A stretch of 64,000 bases of DNA, from positions 1 through 64,000 of the forward strand of contig JBPBQV010000035.1 of the NCBI GenBank assembly GCA_050955045.1, written 5' to 3'. This document shows, in pieces, positions 44,526-53,321 of this stretch. Origin of the DNA: Mucilaginibacter_A sp050955045. GTDB taxonomy: Bacteria; Bacteroidota; Bacteroidia; Sphingobacteriales; Sphingobacteriaceae. The notes beneath the pieces are model-generated. The model was not told the DNA's origin. It saw nothing but the letters and a program-made list of their open reading frames with translations, and searched no databases. A program made the position numbers and the translations under genes. Position 1 is the stretch's first letter; each line of letters begins with the position of its first letter.

Positions 44526-44537
44526 ATACTTCTTTTA
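44526..44537 (-). repeat. Dispersed 12-mer, GA dialect, exact
   Basis: On the minus strand TAAAAGAAGTAT with flank AATTTTTATGCTGA, in the 51-base gap between recR and the SDR gene. Confidence 0.75.
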
Positions 44538-44571
44538 TCAGCATAAAAATTGGTAACCATTCAATATAAAA

Positions 44572-45387
44572 ATGAGTTTTAAAGGTAAAACAGTTGTTAT
44601 CACCGGTGCTTCATCTGGCATTGGCGAAGCTTTGGCACAAGAAATGGCTTCGCGCGGTGCAAACTTGGTTTTAGGTGCGCGGCAGTTTGTTACTTTGTGT
44701 GAAATCGCCCAAAACCTCGAAAAAAAATACGGTATAAAAGCAGTAGCGGTGCAATGCGATGTAAGTAAAGAAGAAGATTGTAAAGTATTGATCCACCAAA
44801 CTATAAGCACTTTTAAAGGAATTGATGTGTTGATAAACAATGCCGGGATTTCGATGCGCGCGCTATTTAAAGATCTGGATCTGGTAGTTTTAAAAAACCT
44901 GATGGACGTAAACTTTTGGGGCACCGTTTACTGCACCAAATATGCAATGGAAGCGATTTTAAAATCAAAAGGCAGCATTGTTGGCGTATCCTCCATTGCG
45001 GGTTTCAAAGGTTTGCCGGGCCGCACGGGCTACTCTGCTTCCAAATTTGCAATGAATGGTTTTTTAGATAGTTTGCGCGTAGAAAATTTAAAAACTGGAG
45101 TGCATGTGATGACCGCTTGTCCGGGTTTTACCGCTTCCAACATCCGCAGTACGGCTTTATCTAATGATGGAACGGCGCATGGCGAAACTTCCATGAACGA
45201 AGAAAAAATGATGACCGCCGAAGAAGTTGCTAAAATTATTGCAGATGGAATTGCCAAACGCGAACGAATTTTGGTGATGACCGGACAAGGAAAATTAACT
45301 GTTTTACTGAATAAACTGATTCCAGGTTGGTTAGATAAAAAAGTCTATGAGGTTTTTACCAAAGAAAAAAATCCATTGTTACAGTAG
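44572..45387 (+). CDS. Short-chain dehydrogenase/reductase
   Basis: 271-residue classical SDR. The NAD(P) motif TGASSGIG is at 11-18, NNAG in DVLINNAG follows, the catalytic Ser is in VSSIAGFKG, and the YSASK motif has Tyr 154 and Lys 158. The C-terminal KGxxxVLLNKLIPGWLDKKVYEVFTKEKNPLLQ-like tail, rich in hydrophobic residues, resembles the membrane-associated DhrS7/YqjQ group. The substrate is unknown. It is possibly co-transcribed with recR. Confidence 0.92.
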   Translation: MSFKGKTVVITGASSGIGEALAQEMASRGANLVLGARQFVTLCEIAQNLEKKYGIKAVAVQCDVSKEEDCKVLIHQTISTFKGIDVLINNAGISMRALFKDLDLVVLKNLMDVNFWGTVYCTKYAMEAILKSKGSIVGVSSIAGFKGLPGRTGYSASKFAMNGFLDSLRVENLKTGVHVMTACPGFTASNIRSTALSNDGTAHGETSMNEEKMMTAEEVAKIIADGIAKRERILVMTGQGKLTVLLNKLIPGWLDKKVYEVFTKEKNPLLQ

Positions 45388-45580
45388 AAGCGTTGCTTGC
45401 AACAACTTTACATTTAGTCATTTCACTATTTTAGGATTATAGTGGAGATATTTTTAAATTGCTTCTTTTACGGCAGTAATTTAAGCTTTTTGAAGAATTC
45501 CTTCAACTCAAAAAGTAAAACTTTTCTAATTTTATGCTGGTAAAAGAAGCATTGCAATAAACAGGTGAAAAATATAAAAT
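45388..45580. other. Intergenic region with an inverted pair of 12-mer copies
   Basis: A near copy at 45459-45470 (minus) and an exact copy at 45541-45552 (plus) share a 12-base inverted match 70 bases apart. The exact copy has the flank AATTTTATGCTGG. Nothing else is recognised here. Confidence 0.55.
45541..45552 (+). repeat. Dispersed 12-mer, GA dialect, exact
   Basis: TAAAAGAAGCAT with flank AATTTTATGCTGG, 28 bases before the truncated antitoxin ATG. Confidence 0.75.
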
Positions 45581-45658
45581 ATGATACGAATAGTTATCAC
45601 GCCAACCGATACTACCATTAGCATTTCTATTCCCGAAGAATATCAATCCGCTCAATAA
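45581..45658 (+). pseudogene. Antitoxin N-terminal fragment (VapB-like), truncated
   Basis: The ATG at 45581 opens 25 codons (MIRIVITPTDTTISISIPEE then YQSAQ) and a TAA. The pattern of short strands resembles the start of the small antitoxins of about 70 residues that accompany PIN toxins in Bacteroidota. At 25 residues it is too short to be a working antitoxin. The frame ends exactly where a PIN-toxin C-terminus begins in another frame. The best explanation is an internal deletion that joined the front of the antitoxin gene to the back of the toxin gene. Confidence 0.6.
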
Positions 45659-45827
45659 ATTTGTAGTAAAACAAGTAATTGAGTTACGTCAAAATCATAA
45701 AATCAAAACTCCTGATGCAATTATAGCCGCTACCGCTCTTGTTCATGATCTGATTTTGATTTCCCGAAACGTATCAGACTTTAAAACAATATATGGGTTG
45801 CAAACTGTAAATCCACACAATTTGTAA
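45654..45827 (+). pseudogene. PIN-domain toxin C-terminal fragment (VapC-like)
   Basis: The plus-strand frame from 45654 to the TAA at 45825-45827 encodes NKFVVKQVIELRQNHKIKTP followed by DAIIAATALVHDLILISRNV and a tail ending VNPHNL. This is the last third of a VapC-type PIN nuclease, with the conserved Asp of PDAIIAATA and the Asn/Asp of SRNVSDF. The N-terminal half with the first catalytic Asp is absent, and there is no start codon in frame. It is non-functional and marks a lost toxin-antitoxin module. Confidence 0.8.
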
Positions 45828-45948
45828 GCTCAAAGAATAGTATTATTATATAAGCTGATCAGCAAAATCAGTCATTACCTTTTCTGTCGCTGCAGCGTAG
45901 AAAAGAAAAATATATTTACTTTAGCCTTATTTCTCATTACTGATTTGC

Positions 45949-47064
45949 ATGATATTAATAGTCGATGATAAGCCGGAAAATATAATTGCTTTAAAAAGGA
46001 TACTTGAAAAACATCAATTTGAAGTTGATTCTGCTTTATCAGGCGAGGAAGCTTTAAAAAAGGTTTTAAAAAGCAGTTACGACCTTATTATTCTGGATGT
46101 GCAAATGCCTGGCTTAGATGGTTTTGAAGTGGCCGAATCTATTTCCGGCTATAGTAAAACCAAAGATATTCCGATTATTTTTCTCTCCGCAGTAAATGTA
46201 AACAAACAGTTTATCAGCAAAGGTTATGCTTCCGGTGGCCGTGATTATATGGTTAAACCTTTTGATCCGGATGTGCTGGTATTAAAAGTTAAAACCTATT
46301 TAAAACTGTACGAACAAACGCTTACCCTGCAAAACATGCAGCAGGTTTTGCTTGAGGAAATAGAATTTAGAAAGCAGGCGGAAAGAACCAAAGATGAGTT
46401 TATTACGATGGCCAGCCATGAGCTAAAAACACCATTAACATCTATAAAAGGTTATATGCAACTGGTTGAACGCTCGGTTGACCGCGACAATAAAGAAGAT
46501 GCCAAAAAGTACCTGGAACGCACGCGGCAGCAACTGGAAAAATTAAACATCCTGATTAATGATTTACTGGATACTTCTAAAATTGCCAGCGGTAAACTTG
46601 ATTTTAATAATGATGTTTATGCTATCGATCCCATTGTTGATAACGCAGTAGATATTATTCGTCAAACGTATCCAAGTCACAATATTATCAAAACTGGCCA
46701 GGCGGGTGTTAATGTTTTTGGTGATCCAATCCGTATTGAACAGGTGATCCTCAATTACTTAACCAATGCCATTAAATATTCCCCAAATTCATCTGAGATT
46801 TTATTTGACGTTTCTTTGCTGTCTTGTGATGAAGTGATGATAAATATAACTGATTCTGGAATCGGGATACCAAAAGATAAACAAGCAGATTTATTTACCA
46901 AGTTTTACCGGGTAGAAGAATCATCAAACCGCTTTCAAGGGTTGGGAATGGGTTTATACATTTGTGCCGAAATTATTAAACGGCATCATGGCCGTTACGG
47001 TGTAAATAGCGAATTGAGCAAAGGTTCTTCCTTTTATTTTACGTTGCCAGTACATCAGCAGTAA
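45949..47064 (+). CDS. Receiver-histidine kinase hybrid protein
   Basis: 371-residue cytosolic protein with an N-terminal receiver (1-125; phospho-acceptor Asp 50 in LIILDVQMPG), a short coiled linker (about 120-150), a HisKA dimerisation domain with phospho-accepting His 157 in MASHELKTPLTSIKGYM, and an HATPase domain (NYLTNAIKYSPNSSEI, DSGIGIPKDKQADLFTKFYR, GLGMGLYICAEII). Having no sensor or membrane segment, it is probably controlled through its receiver by a partner kinase. The large hybrid kinase gene follows 36 bases later, making it the obvious partner. Confidence 0.93.
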   Translation: MILIVDDKPENIIALKRILEKHQFEVDSALSGEEALKKVLKSSYDLIILDVQMPGLDGFEVAESISGYSKTKDIPIIFLSAVNVNKQFISKGYASGGRDYMVKPFDPDVLVLKVKTYLKLYEQTLTLQNMQQVLLEEIEFRKQAERTKDEFITMASHELKTPLTSIKGYMQLVERSVDRDNKEDAKKYLERTRQQLEKLNILINDLLDTSKIASGKLDFNNDVYAIDPIVDNAVDIIRQTYPSHNIIKTGQAGVNVFGDPIRIEQVILNYLTNAIKYSPNSSEILFDVSLLSCDEVMINITDSGIGIPKDKQADLFTKFYRVEESSNRFQGLGMGLYICAEIIKRHHGRYGVNSELSKGSSFYFTLPVHQQ

Positions 47065-47100
47065 AGGTTAAAAATATAAACAATTATCCTTCGGTTTATC

Positions 47101-50100
47101 ATGAAAACCAAAATCAACCACGATTTGCAGATAGGCTTTGGCTTATCTCTGTTATTGCTTATTATCAGTTCTTTAGCTTCTTATATCAGCATTCGCAATC
47201 TTTTAAGCAATGCAGAAAATGTTACCCAGAACAACAATGTTATTTTAAGATTAGAAAGTATTATTTCGACTATGAAGGATGCAGAAACCGGTCAAAGAGG
47301 TTTTTTACTTTCGGGAGAAGAAATATTTTTGCAACCTTATATTGGTGCAGATCAAAAAGTTTTTAGCAGGATAAAAGAAGTACGTCAGCTTACAACCGGC
47401 AGCATCATTCAGCAACAGCAAATTTTGCAGTTGGAAGCAGCGGTTACGGCAAGATTTGTAAAGTTGCAGCAGCTGATTGATCAGAAACGCGCCAGTAAAA
47501 ATATTAGTCTCGAGCAGCTTAAACAAGGCAAAGAAAAAATGGATGCTTTGCGTGCATTAATTTCCAATATGGAAAAGCAGGAAAAGGCTGTTTTGTCGGC
47601 ATCAACTGCTACACAACGTTTTCTTACTGCTTCAACACCTCCAATTATTGTTTTTGCAACGCTTTTATCTTTGTTGATTTCTACTGTTTATTACTTCAAA
47701 CTGCGCAAAAAATATTTTGAAAACATACAGTTGCGTCAGGGTTTAGAGGAAAAAGAAGAAATAATGACTAAGCGGTTGCAAATTGTACAGGAAACTACCT
47801 CGCGGATTTCGGGCGGTGATTATAAAACGGAAATCATCAGTACCGATCAAGAAACGCTAGGTGTGGTATCCGATTATTTGAACCGGATGGCAAAATCTCT
47901 TGATTTTGCTTTCAGTAATCTGGAAGAGAACAAATGGCTGCAAAACACAGCAAATGAACTGAATAATAAAATGTTAGATGTTAAACAGTTACATGCTTTA
48001 ACTAAAACTGTTCTTGATTATCTGGTTTCTCATTCTAACAGTAACACCGGTGCATTTTATTTACTTCAGGGAAATATTTTGCATTTACAAAGTGGTTATG
48101 CTTTGTCTGCAAACCATCAGCAGGAAATAAAAGTTGGCGAAGGGCTGAGTGGCCAATGTGCTTCCGATCAGCAGATTATTCACCTAAAAAACATTGATAA
48201 AAACAGCATCTCAGTTAGTTTCGGTGGTGGAGATATTAAACCAGTTCAGGTAATAGCTTTGCCCATTAATTATAAAGGCAGTGTTTTGGCGGTGATTGAG
48301 TTGGCTTCACTAGAAAATTATACCGATTTAAGTCTTCAATTCCTGGAGCAGGTGCTTACAAATATTGGTATTATACTGCATTCGGTACAAAACCAAGATG
48401 AGCTGCAACTGGTGCTGGAACGTACACAATTGCAGGCAGAAGAACTGGTTAAAAGGCAGCGTGAACTTGAAAACATGAATGCCGAATTAGAGGCCTATAC
48501 CCAAAAATTACAGTACTCGGAAGAGGAATTACGCGTACAGCAAGAAGAGTTGGAGCAATCAAACCAGATGTTGGAAGAACGCAGCCAATTGCTGGAAGAT
48601 CAAAATCAGATAATTTTAGATCGCAACCAGGAAATACATCGGAAGGTTAAAGAGCTGGAAATCAGTACGCAATATAAAACGGAATTTATGGCAAATATGT
48701 CGCATGAGTTACGTACGCCGCTAAATTCCATACTGCTTTTATCCAGGTATTTATCAGAAAATGATGAAGCAAATTTATCCGCAGAACAAATAGAATCGGC
48801 ACAAGTAATTCTGAGTTCGGGTAAAGGTTTACTCAATTTAATTGATGAAATTTTGGATCTGTCGAAAATTGAAGCCGGTAAAATGGATGCCGATTACGAA
48901 AAAATCACGATCAGCGAAATTGTTTCTGGATTGAATGGTTTGTTTTTGCCGGTAGCGAAAGAAAAAAAGCTCGATCTGAACATTTTTTTGCAGCCGGATT
49001 TGGAAGACAGCATAGAAACTGATCAACCCAAACTGGAGCAAATTCTAAAAAATCTACTTTCTAACGCACTTAAATTTACAGCAAAAGGTGAGGTGAGCTT
49101 AAAAATAGAAGCAGATCAGGAAAACAAGATTAATTTTACTGTTGCGGATAGTGGTATCGGGATTTCGACAGCAGACCAGGAACTGATTTTTGAACCTTTT
49201 AAACAAGCAGACGGCTCGACCAGAAGAAATTACGGCGGCACTGGTTTGGGTCTTTCTATCAGCCGGAAATTAGCGGAACTGTTGCAAGGCGAAATCCGGC
49301 TTGAAAGCGAACCGGGCAAAGGAAGTACGTTTGTTTTAACCATTCCGAAAGAAAAACCACTGGTTTCGATTTTTAAAGATGGAGCTTACAATACTCCTTT
49401 ATCAACCCAAAAAACATTGATAAAAGAAGTATTGCCGGTTGCGAATAATCGGGTAAAGCATTTATCAGATACAATTTCTGCCGAAATCAAAGACGACCGC
49501 GAAACGCTGCAACAAGCAGATAAAGTGATTTTGATTATTGAAGATGATCCGGTTTTTGCTAACGCTTTATTAAAATTTACACGGGCCAGAGGTTACAAAG
49601 GATTGGTAGCAATGCGTGGTGATTTGGGGTTTGAAATGGTGCAGCAATACAAGCCTCACGCGATTTTGTTGGATATACAATTGCCTGTAAAAGATGGCTG
49701 GGAAGTGATGGAAGAGTTGAAAAGCAACTCGGCTACAAGGCATATTCCGGTGCATATCATGTCATCACTGCAAGTAAAAAAAGAAAGTTTGCTAAAAGGA
49801 GCAATCGATTTTATCAACAAGCCGATGGCAGCAGATCAAATGAAAACCTTGTTTGAAAAGCTGGAAGTGGCTATGCTCCGCAGCCCGAAAAAAGTATTGA
49901 TTGTGGAAGATAATGATCAGCACGCCAAGGCATTATCTTATTTTTTGGAAACTTTTGGTATCACTTCAGAAATTTCGGGCAACATCAACCATAGTATTGA
50001 TACGCTGCAAAAAAAGGAAGTAGATTGCGTGATTTTGGATATGGGCGTTTCCGGTAAAGTTATTTACGAATCACTGGAACTAATTACTAAACAACCTGAT

Positions 50101-50703
50101 CTGGATCGGATTCCGATTATTGTTTTTACCGGAAAAAATCTTTCTGCTGCAGAAGAAAGCTTGATTTTGCGTTTTGCGGATTCTATTGTGGTAAAAACAG
50201 CACAATCTTACCAACGCGTAATTGATGAAGTAGCACTTTTTTTACATGTAATGGAAGGGAAAGAAAAAACGCCTGCAAGTGCTAATTTAATGTCGAAAAC
50301 CGCTGGCTCTTTAACCGAAGTGCTAAAAAATAAAACTATCTTGATTGCTGATGATGATGTGCGAAATATATTTTCGCTAACACGTTCTTTCGAAAAATAC
50401 AAAATGAACGTAATTACGGCTACCAACGGCCGCGAAGCTTTGGAGCAACTGGAGCAGCATAAAACCGATATTGTGCTGATGGACATGATGATGCCAGAGA
50501 TGGATGGCTACGAAAGCATCAGCCAGATCCGGCAGCATCCAAAGTTTAAAAACTTGCCTGTAATTGCTGTAACGGCCAAAGTAATGCCTGCCGATCGGGA
50601 AGCTTGCATCCGTGCAGGTGCGTCGGATTATATTTCTAAACCAGTGGATGTGGACCAGTTGATTTCGCTTTTGCGGGTTTGGCTGTACGATCAAAACCTG
50701 TAA
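47101..50703 (+). CDS. Large hybrid histidine kinase (CHASE3-GAF-HisKA-HATPase-REC-REC-REC)
   Basis: 1200 residues. Membrane segment (about 15-32), a CHASE3-type sensor (about 35-180, with MKDAETGQRGFLLSGEE), second membrane segment (about 180-200), a HAMP-like linker, a GAF domain (about 290-430) and a long coiled coil (about 440-525). HisKA follows with His 535 in MANMSHELRTPLNS, then HATPase (NLLSNALKFTAKG, NYGGTGLGLSISRKL). Three receivers start near 806, 930 and 1078. The first and third have normal pockets (LLDIQLP, LMDMMMPEMDG); the second (ILDMGVSG) lacks the usual Pro-containing loop. This architecture is typical of Bacteroidota stress or adhesion signalling. Exact 12-mer copies lie inside at 48198-48209 and 49421-49432. 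Confidence 0.93.
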   Translation: MKTKINHDLQIGFGLSLLLLIISSLASYISIRNLLSNAENVTQNNNVILRLESIISTMKDAETGQRGFLLSGEEIFLQPYIGADQKVFSRIKEVRQLTTGSIIQQQQILQLEAAVTARFVKLQQLIDQKRASKNISLEQLKQGKEKMDALRALISNMEKQEKAVLSASTATQRFLTASTPPIIVFATLLSLLISTVYYFKLRKKYFENIQLRQGLEEKEEIMTKRLQIVQETTSRISGGDYKTEIISTDQETLGVVSDYLNRMAKSLDFAFSNLEENKWLQNTANELNNKMLDVKQLHALTKTVLDYLVSHSNSNTGAFYLLQGNILHLQSGYALSANHQQEIKVGEGLSGQCASDQQIIHLKNIDKNSISVSFGGGDIKPVQVIALPINYKGSVLAVIELASLENYTDLSLQFLEQVLTNIGIILHSVQNQDELQLVLERTQLQAEELVKRQRELENMNAELEAYTQKLQYSEEELRVQQEELEQSNQMLEERSQLLEDQNQIILDRNQEIHRKVKELEISTQYKTEFMANMSHELRTPLNSILLLSRYLSENDEANLSAEQIESAQVILSSGKGLLNLIDEILDLSKIEAGKMDADYEKITISEIVSGLNGLFLPVAKEKKLDLNIFLQPDLEDSIETDQPKLEQILKNLLSNALKFTAKGEVSLKIEADQENKINFTVADSGIGISTADQELIFEPFKQADGSTRRNYGGTGLGLSISRKLAELLQGEIRLESEPGKGSTFVLTIPKEKPLVSIFKDGAYNTPLSTQKTLIKEVLPVANNRVKHLSDTISAEIKDDRETLQQADKVILIIEDDPVFANALLKFTRARGYKGLVAMRGDLGFEMVQQYKPHAILLDIQLPVKDGWEVMEELKSNSATRHIPVHIMSSLQVKKESLLKGAIDFINKPMAADQMKTLFEKLEVAMLRSPKKVLIVEDNDQHAKALSYFLETFGITSEISGNINHSIDTLQKKEVDCVILDMGVSGKVIYESLELITKQPDLDRIPIIVFTGKNLSAAEESLILRFADSIVVKTAQSYQRVIDEVALFLHVMEGKEKTPASANLMSKTAGSLTEVLKNKTILIADDDVRNIFSLTRSFEKYKMNVITATNGREALEQLEQHKTDIVLMDMMMPEMDGYESISQIRQHPKFKNLPVIAVTAKVMPADREACIRAGASDYISKPVDVDQLISLLRVWLYDQNL

Positions 50704-50704
50704 A

Positions 50705-50760
50705 ATAGATAATAAAAACAGTATGGATGTTTTTTTCGGAATGCTGTTTTTATCAATCTA
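50705..50760 (+). repeat. Imperfect inverted pair of 12-mer copies (AC dialect)
   Basis: Copies at 50713-50724 (plus) and 50741-50752 (minus), with flanks TAGAT and ATCTA that also pair; a bulge and one G-T position break the stem. It lies between the hybrid kinase and cheR genes, both plus strand, so it may partly terminate or attenuate transcription into cheR. Confidence 0.7.
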
Positions 50761-50773
50761 AAATCTGATTTTA

Positions 50774-51583
50774 TTGCTAACGGAAGAGGAAATTAATGTA
50801 CTGCTAACTGATTTGATTGAAGTTTACAGCTACGATTTTACAGGCTATTCCAAACCAATGCTGCACCGGCGTATTAACCGGCTTTTTAAGTTGCGCTCCT
50901 TTTCCAGCTTTGGTGCCTTCCGTTATTTACTGCGCAGCGATCCGGGATATTTAAACTGGTTTATTGCAGAAGTGACCGTTCCGGTGACAGAGATGTTTCG
51001 TGATCCTTCGTTTTTTTTGACTTTGAGAAATGAAGTTTTTCCGGTTTTAAGCAGCTTTCCACTAATCCGAATCTGGCACGCGGGCTGTTCTACCGGCGAA
51101 GAAGTTTATTCGGTGGCAATTATTTTGAAAGAACTGAATCTTCTGCATAAATCGGTTTTATATGCAACGGATATCAACTCAAAAGTATTAAAAACAGCAG
51201 CAGCAGGAATTTTTCCGCTAAGCGGGATGAAGCAGTACTCTGAAAATTATGTGCAATCGGGCGGAACTGACTCTTTTTCTAATTACTACACAGCACATTA
51301 CGAACTGGTAAAATTGGATGAGCAGTTAAAAAAGCAGATCGTATTTTCAACACATAACCTGGCTACTGATGCTTCTTTTAACCAGTTTCAATTAATTATT
51401 TGCAGAAATGTGCTGATTTATTTTGACCAGGAATTACAAAATCGGGTATTGACATTGTTCGATAGCAGTTTAGAAAGTGGCAGTTTTTTGGCTTTGGGTA
51501 GTAAAGAAAATTTGCGTTTTGCAACTGTTGTACAGCAGTTCAAAAAAATCAACTCAACAGAAAAAATCTGGCAAAAAATATAA
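50774..51583 (+). CDS. CheR-type protein-glutamate methyltransferase
   Basis: 269 residues from a TTG start; an in-frame stop at 50759-50761 excludes a longer ORF, and the protein N-terminus LTEEEINVLLTDLIEVYSYDFTGYS matches the family only if TTG is used. The N-terminal helical domain is followed by the SAM-binding domain: RIWHAGCSTGEEVYSVAIIL (GxSxGEE), YATDINSKVLKTA, and LIICRNVLIYFDQELQNRVL. Members methylate receptor glutamates. No chemoreceptor or CheB is in the window, so in this cluster it probably modifies a signalling protein other than a classical chemoreceptor; that part is inferred. Confidence 0.9.
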   Translation: MLTEEEINVLLTDLIEVYSYDFTGYSKPMLHRRINRLFKLRSFSSFGAFRYLLRSDPGYLNWFIAEVTVPVTEMFRDPSFFLTLRNEVFPVLSSFPLIRIWHAGCSTGEEVYSVAIILKELNLLHKSVLYATDINSKVLKTAAAGIFPLSGMKQYSENYVQSGGTDSFSNYYTAHYELVKLDEQLKKQIVFSTHNLATDASFNQFQLIICRNVLIYFDQELQNRVLTLFDSSLESGSFLALGSKENLRFATVVQQFKKINSTEKIWQKI

Positions 51584-51666
51584 CCGGCAATATAATAATC
51601 ACCATATAATATTCTTTTTATGCAATTAAAAGGAGTAATTTTAAACTGAGAAAAATAATAAATCTT

Positions 51667-52311
51667 ATGGAGAAAGATAAGTGTTCTAAACACGGTGAAA
51701 ACGGGCATGAAAACCCAGGTTCCAGTCGTCGGGATTTCCTTAAAAAAACATCTGTTTTATCAGCATTGGCACTTACGCCAGTTAGTTTGGTGCAGGCGGC
51801 TGAGAAGGAAATGGATGAAAAACTGGCTGCAGTTTTTGAAAAAGTTCCGTTAAAACTGGAAGTAAATGGTGTTAAACAAAGCTTATCGGTAGAGCCAAGA
51901 GTTACTTTGCTGGATTTGCTGCGCGAACAATTAGATTTAACCGGTACCAAAAAAGGCTGTGATTATGGCCAGTGTGGTGCTTGTACAGTGCATGTAAACG
52001 GCGAGCGCGTACTTTCCTGCCTAAGTTTAGCTGTAATGCACGAAGGACAAAAAGTTACCACAATAGAAGGATTAGCGAAAGGCGACCAGTTGCACCCAAT
52101 GCAGGAAGCTTTTATCAAACATGATGGTTTCCAGTGCGGTTACTGCACACCGGGCCAAATTATGTCGGCTGTTGCCTGTATTCGGGAAGGACATGCCGAT
52201 AATGAAGCAGACATCAGAGAATATATGAGCGGTAATATTTGCCGTTGCGGTGCTTACCCTAACATTGTGAATGCGATTACAGCAGTTAAAAATGGAGGAC
52301 AAAAAGTATGA
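51667..52311 (+). CDS. Molybdenum aldehyde oxidoreductase, 2Fe-2S subunit (PaoA type)
   Basis: 214 residues. A Tat signal with the twin Arg at 21-22 (SSRRDFLKK) exports the folded complex. The plant-type ferredoxin cluster is held by Cys 98, 103, 106 and 118 (CDYGQCGAC). The second 2Fe-2S cluster uses Cys 157, 160, 192 and 194 (CGYC, CRC). This is the small subunit of a periplasmic xanthine-oxidase-family enzyme that passes electrons from the molybdenum site to FAD. It overlaps the FAD subunit gene by four bases (ATGA). Confidence 0.95.
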   Translation: MEKDKCSKHGENGHENPGSSRRDFLKKTSVLSALALTPVSLVQAAEKEMDEKLAAVFEKVPLKLEVNGVKQSLSVEPRVTLLDLLREQLDLTGTKKGCDYGQCGACTVHVNGERVLSCLSLAVMHEGQKVTTIEGLAKGDQLHPMQEAFIKHDGFQCGYCTPGQIMSAVACIREGHADNEADIREYMSGNICRCGAYPNIVNAITAVKNGGQKV

Positions 52312-53291
52312 TCCAGTTTCAATATGTACGTGCTTCCACTTCAAAAGTAGCAGTAGATGCGCTCGTTAAAAGTGCGGATGCTAAATTTATTGCTGGCGGA
52401 ACCAACCTGGTTGATTTGATGAAGCGCAATGTAATGGCACCGGCAAAACTAGTTGACATTAATAATATTCCGCTAAAAAGTATCGAGCAGCAAAGCGGAA
52501 AAATCAGGATTGGTGCGTTGGCTTTAAACAGCCAGGTAGCTGAAAATAAACTGATTCTAGAAAAGCATCCTCTGCTGGCCCAGGCTTTAAATGCGGGTGC
52601 ATCGGCTCAAATTAGAAACATGGCAACTGTAGGTGGCAATATTTTGCAACGCACACGCTGCCCATATTTTTATGATACTGCTTTGCCTTGCAATAAGCGT
52701 GAACCAGGAACAGGTTGTGGTGCCTTAGGTGGTTTTAACCGGATGCACGCAATATTTGGCACCAGTGAGAAATGTATCGCTGTAAATCCTAGCGATATGA
52801 ATATTGCTTTGGTTGCGCTTGATGCTACAGTTTTGGTTGCCGGACCGAAAGGCGAGCGTAGGATTCAGTTTTCAGAGTTTCATCGTTTGCCGGGAGATCA
52901 TCCTGAAAAAGACAATAACCTGCAAAAAAATGAGTTGATTACGGCTATTGAAATCCCCGACAATAACTTCAGCAAAAACAGTTATTATATGAAAATTCGC
53001 GACCGTGCTTCGTATGCTTTTGCACTGGTTTCGGTAGGTGCAGCTTTAAATCTCGAAAATAACCGGATAAAAGAAGCACGCTTAGCTATGGGCGGTGTGG
53101 CGCATAAACCTTGGCGTTTAACAGAAGCAGAAAAAGCTTTATTAGGTAAACCAGCTACAGAAGAAACGTTTAAACAAGCTGCACAAATAGCGATGCAAGG
53201 TGCCAAAGCTTACAAATACAATGCTTTTAAATTAAAATTAGGGCCGAATACCATTGTTGAAGCTTTAAAACATGCAGCAGGATTAGTATAA
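52308..53291 (+). CDS. Molybdenum aldehyde oxidoreductase, FAD/4Fe-4S subunit (PaoB type)
   Basis: 327 residues. FAD-binding motifs: KFIAGGTNLVDLMK and ATVGGNILQRTRC. An insert holds Cys 118, 128, 137 and 156 (RCPYFYDTALPCNKREPGTGC and SEKC), the pattern that binds a 4Fe-4S cluster in PaoB and in hydroxybenzoyl-CoA reductase. The C-terminal domain has RASYAFALVSVGAAL and AMGGVAHKPWR. It relays electrons between the 2Fe-2S subunit and an external acceptor. No signal peptide of its own, so export would be as a complex with the Tat-bearing 2Fe-2S subunit. Confidence 0.93.
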   Translation: MIQFQYVRASTSKVAVDALVKSADAKFIAGGTNLVDLMKRNVMAPAKLVDINNIPLKSIEQQSGKIRIGALALNSQVAENKLILEKHPLLAQALNAGASAQIRNMATVGGNILQRTRCPYFYDTALPCNKREPGTGCGALGGFNRMHAIFGTSEKCIAVNPSDMNIALVALDATVLVAGPKGERRIQFSEFHRLPGDHPEKDNNLQKNELITAIEIPDNNFSKNSYYMKIRDRASYAFALVSVGAALNLENNRIKEARLAMGGVAHKPWRLTEAEKALLGKPATEETFKQAAQIAMQGAKAYKYNAFKLKLGPNTIVEALKHAAGLV

Positions 53292-53321
53292 AGCACTAAA
53301 AAACTATTGAAAATTACACTC

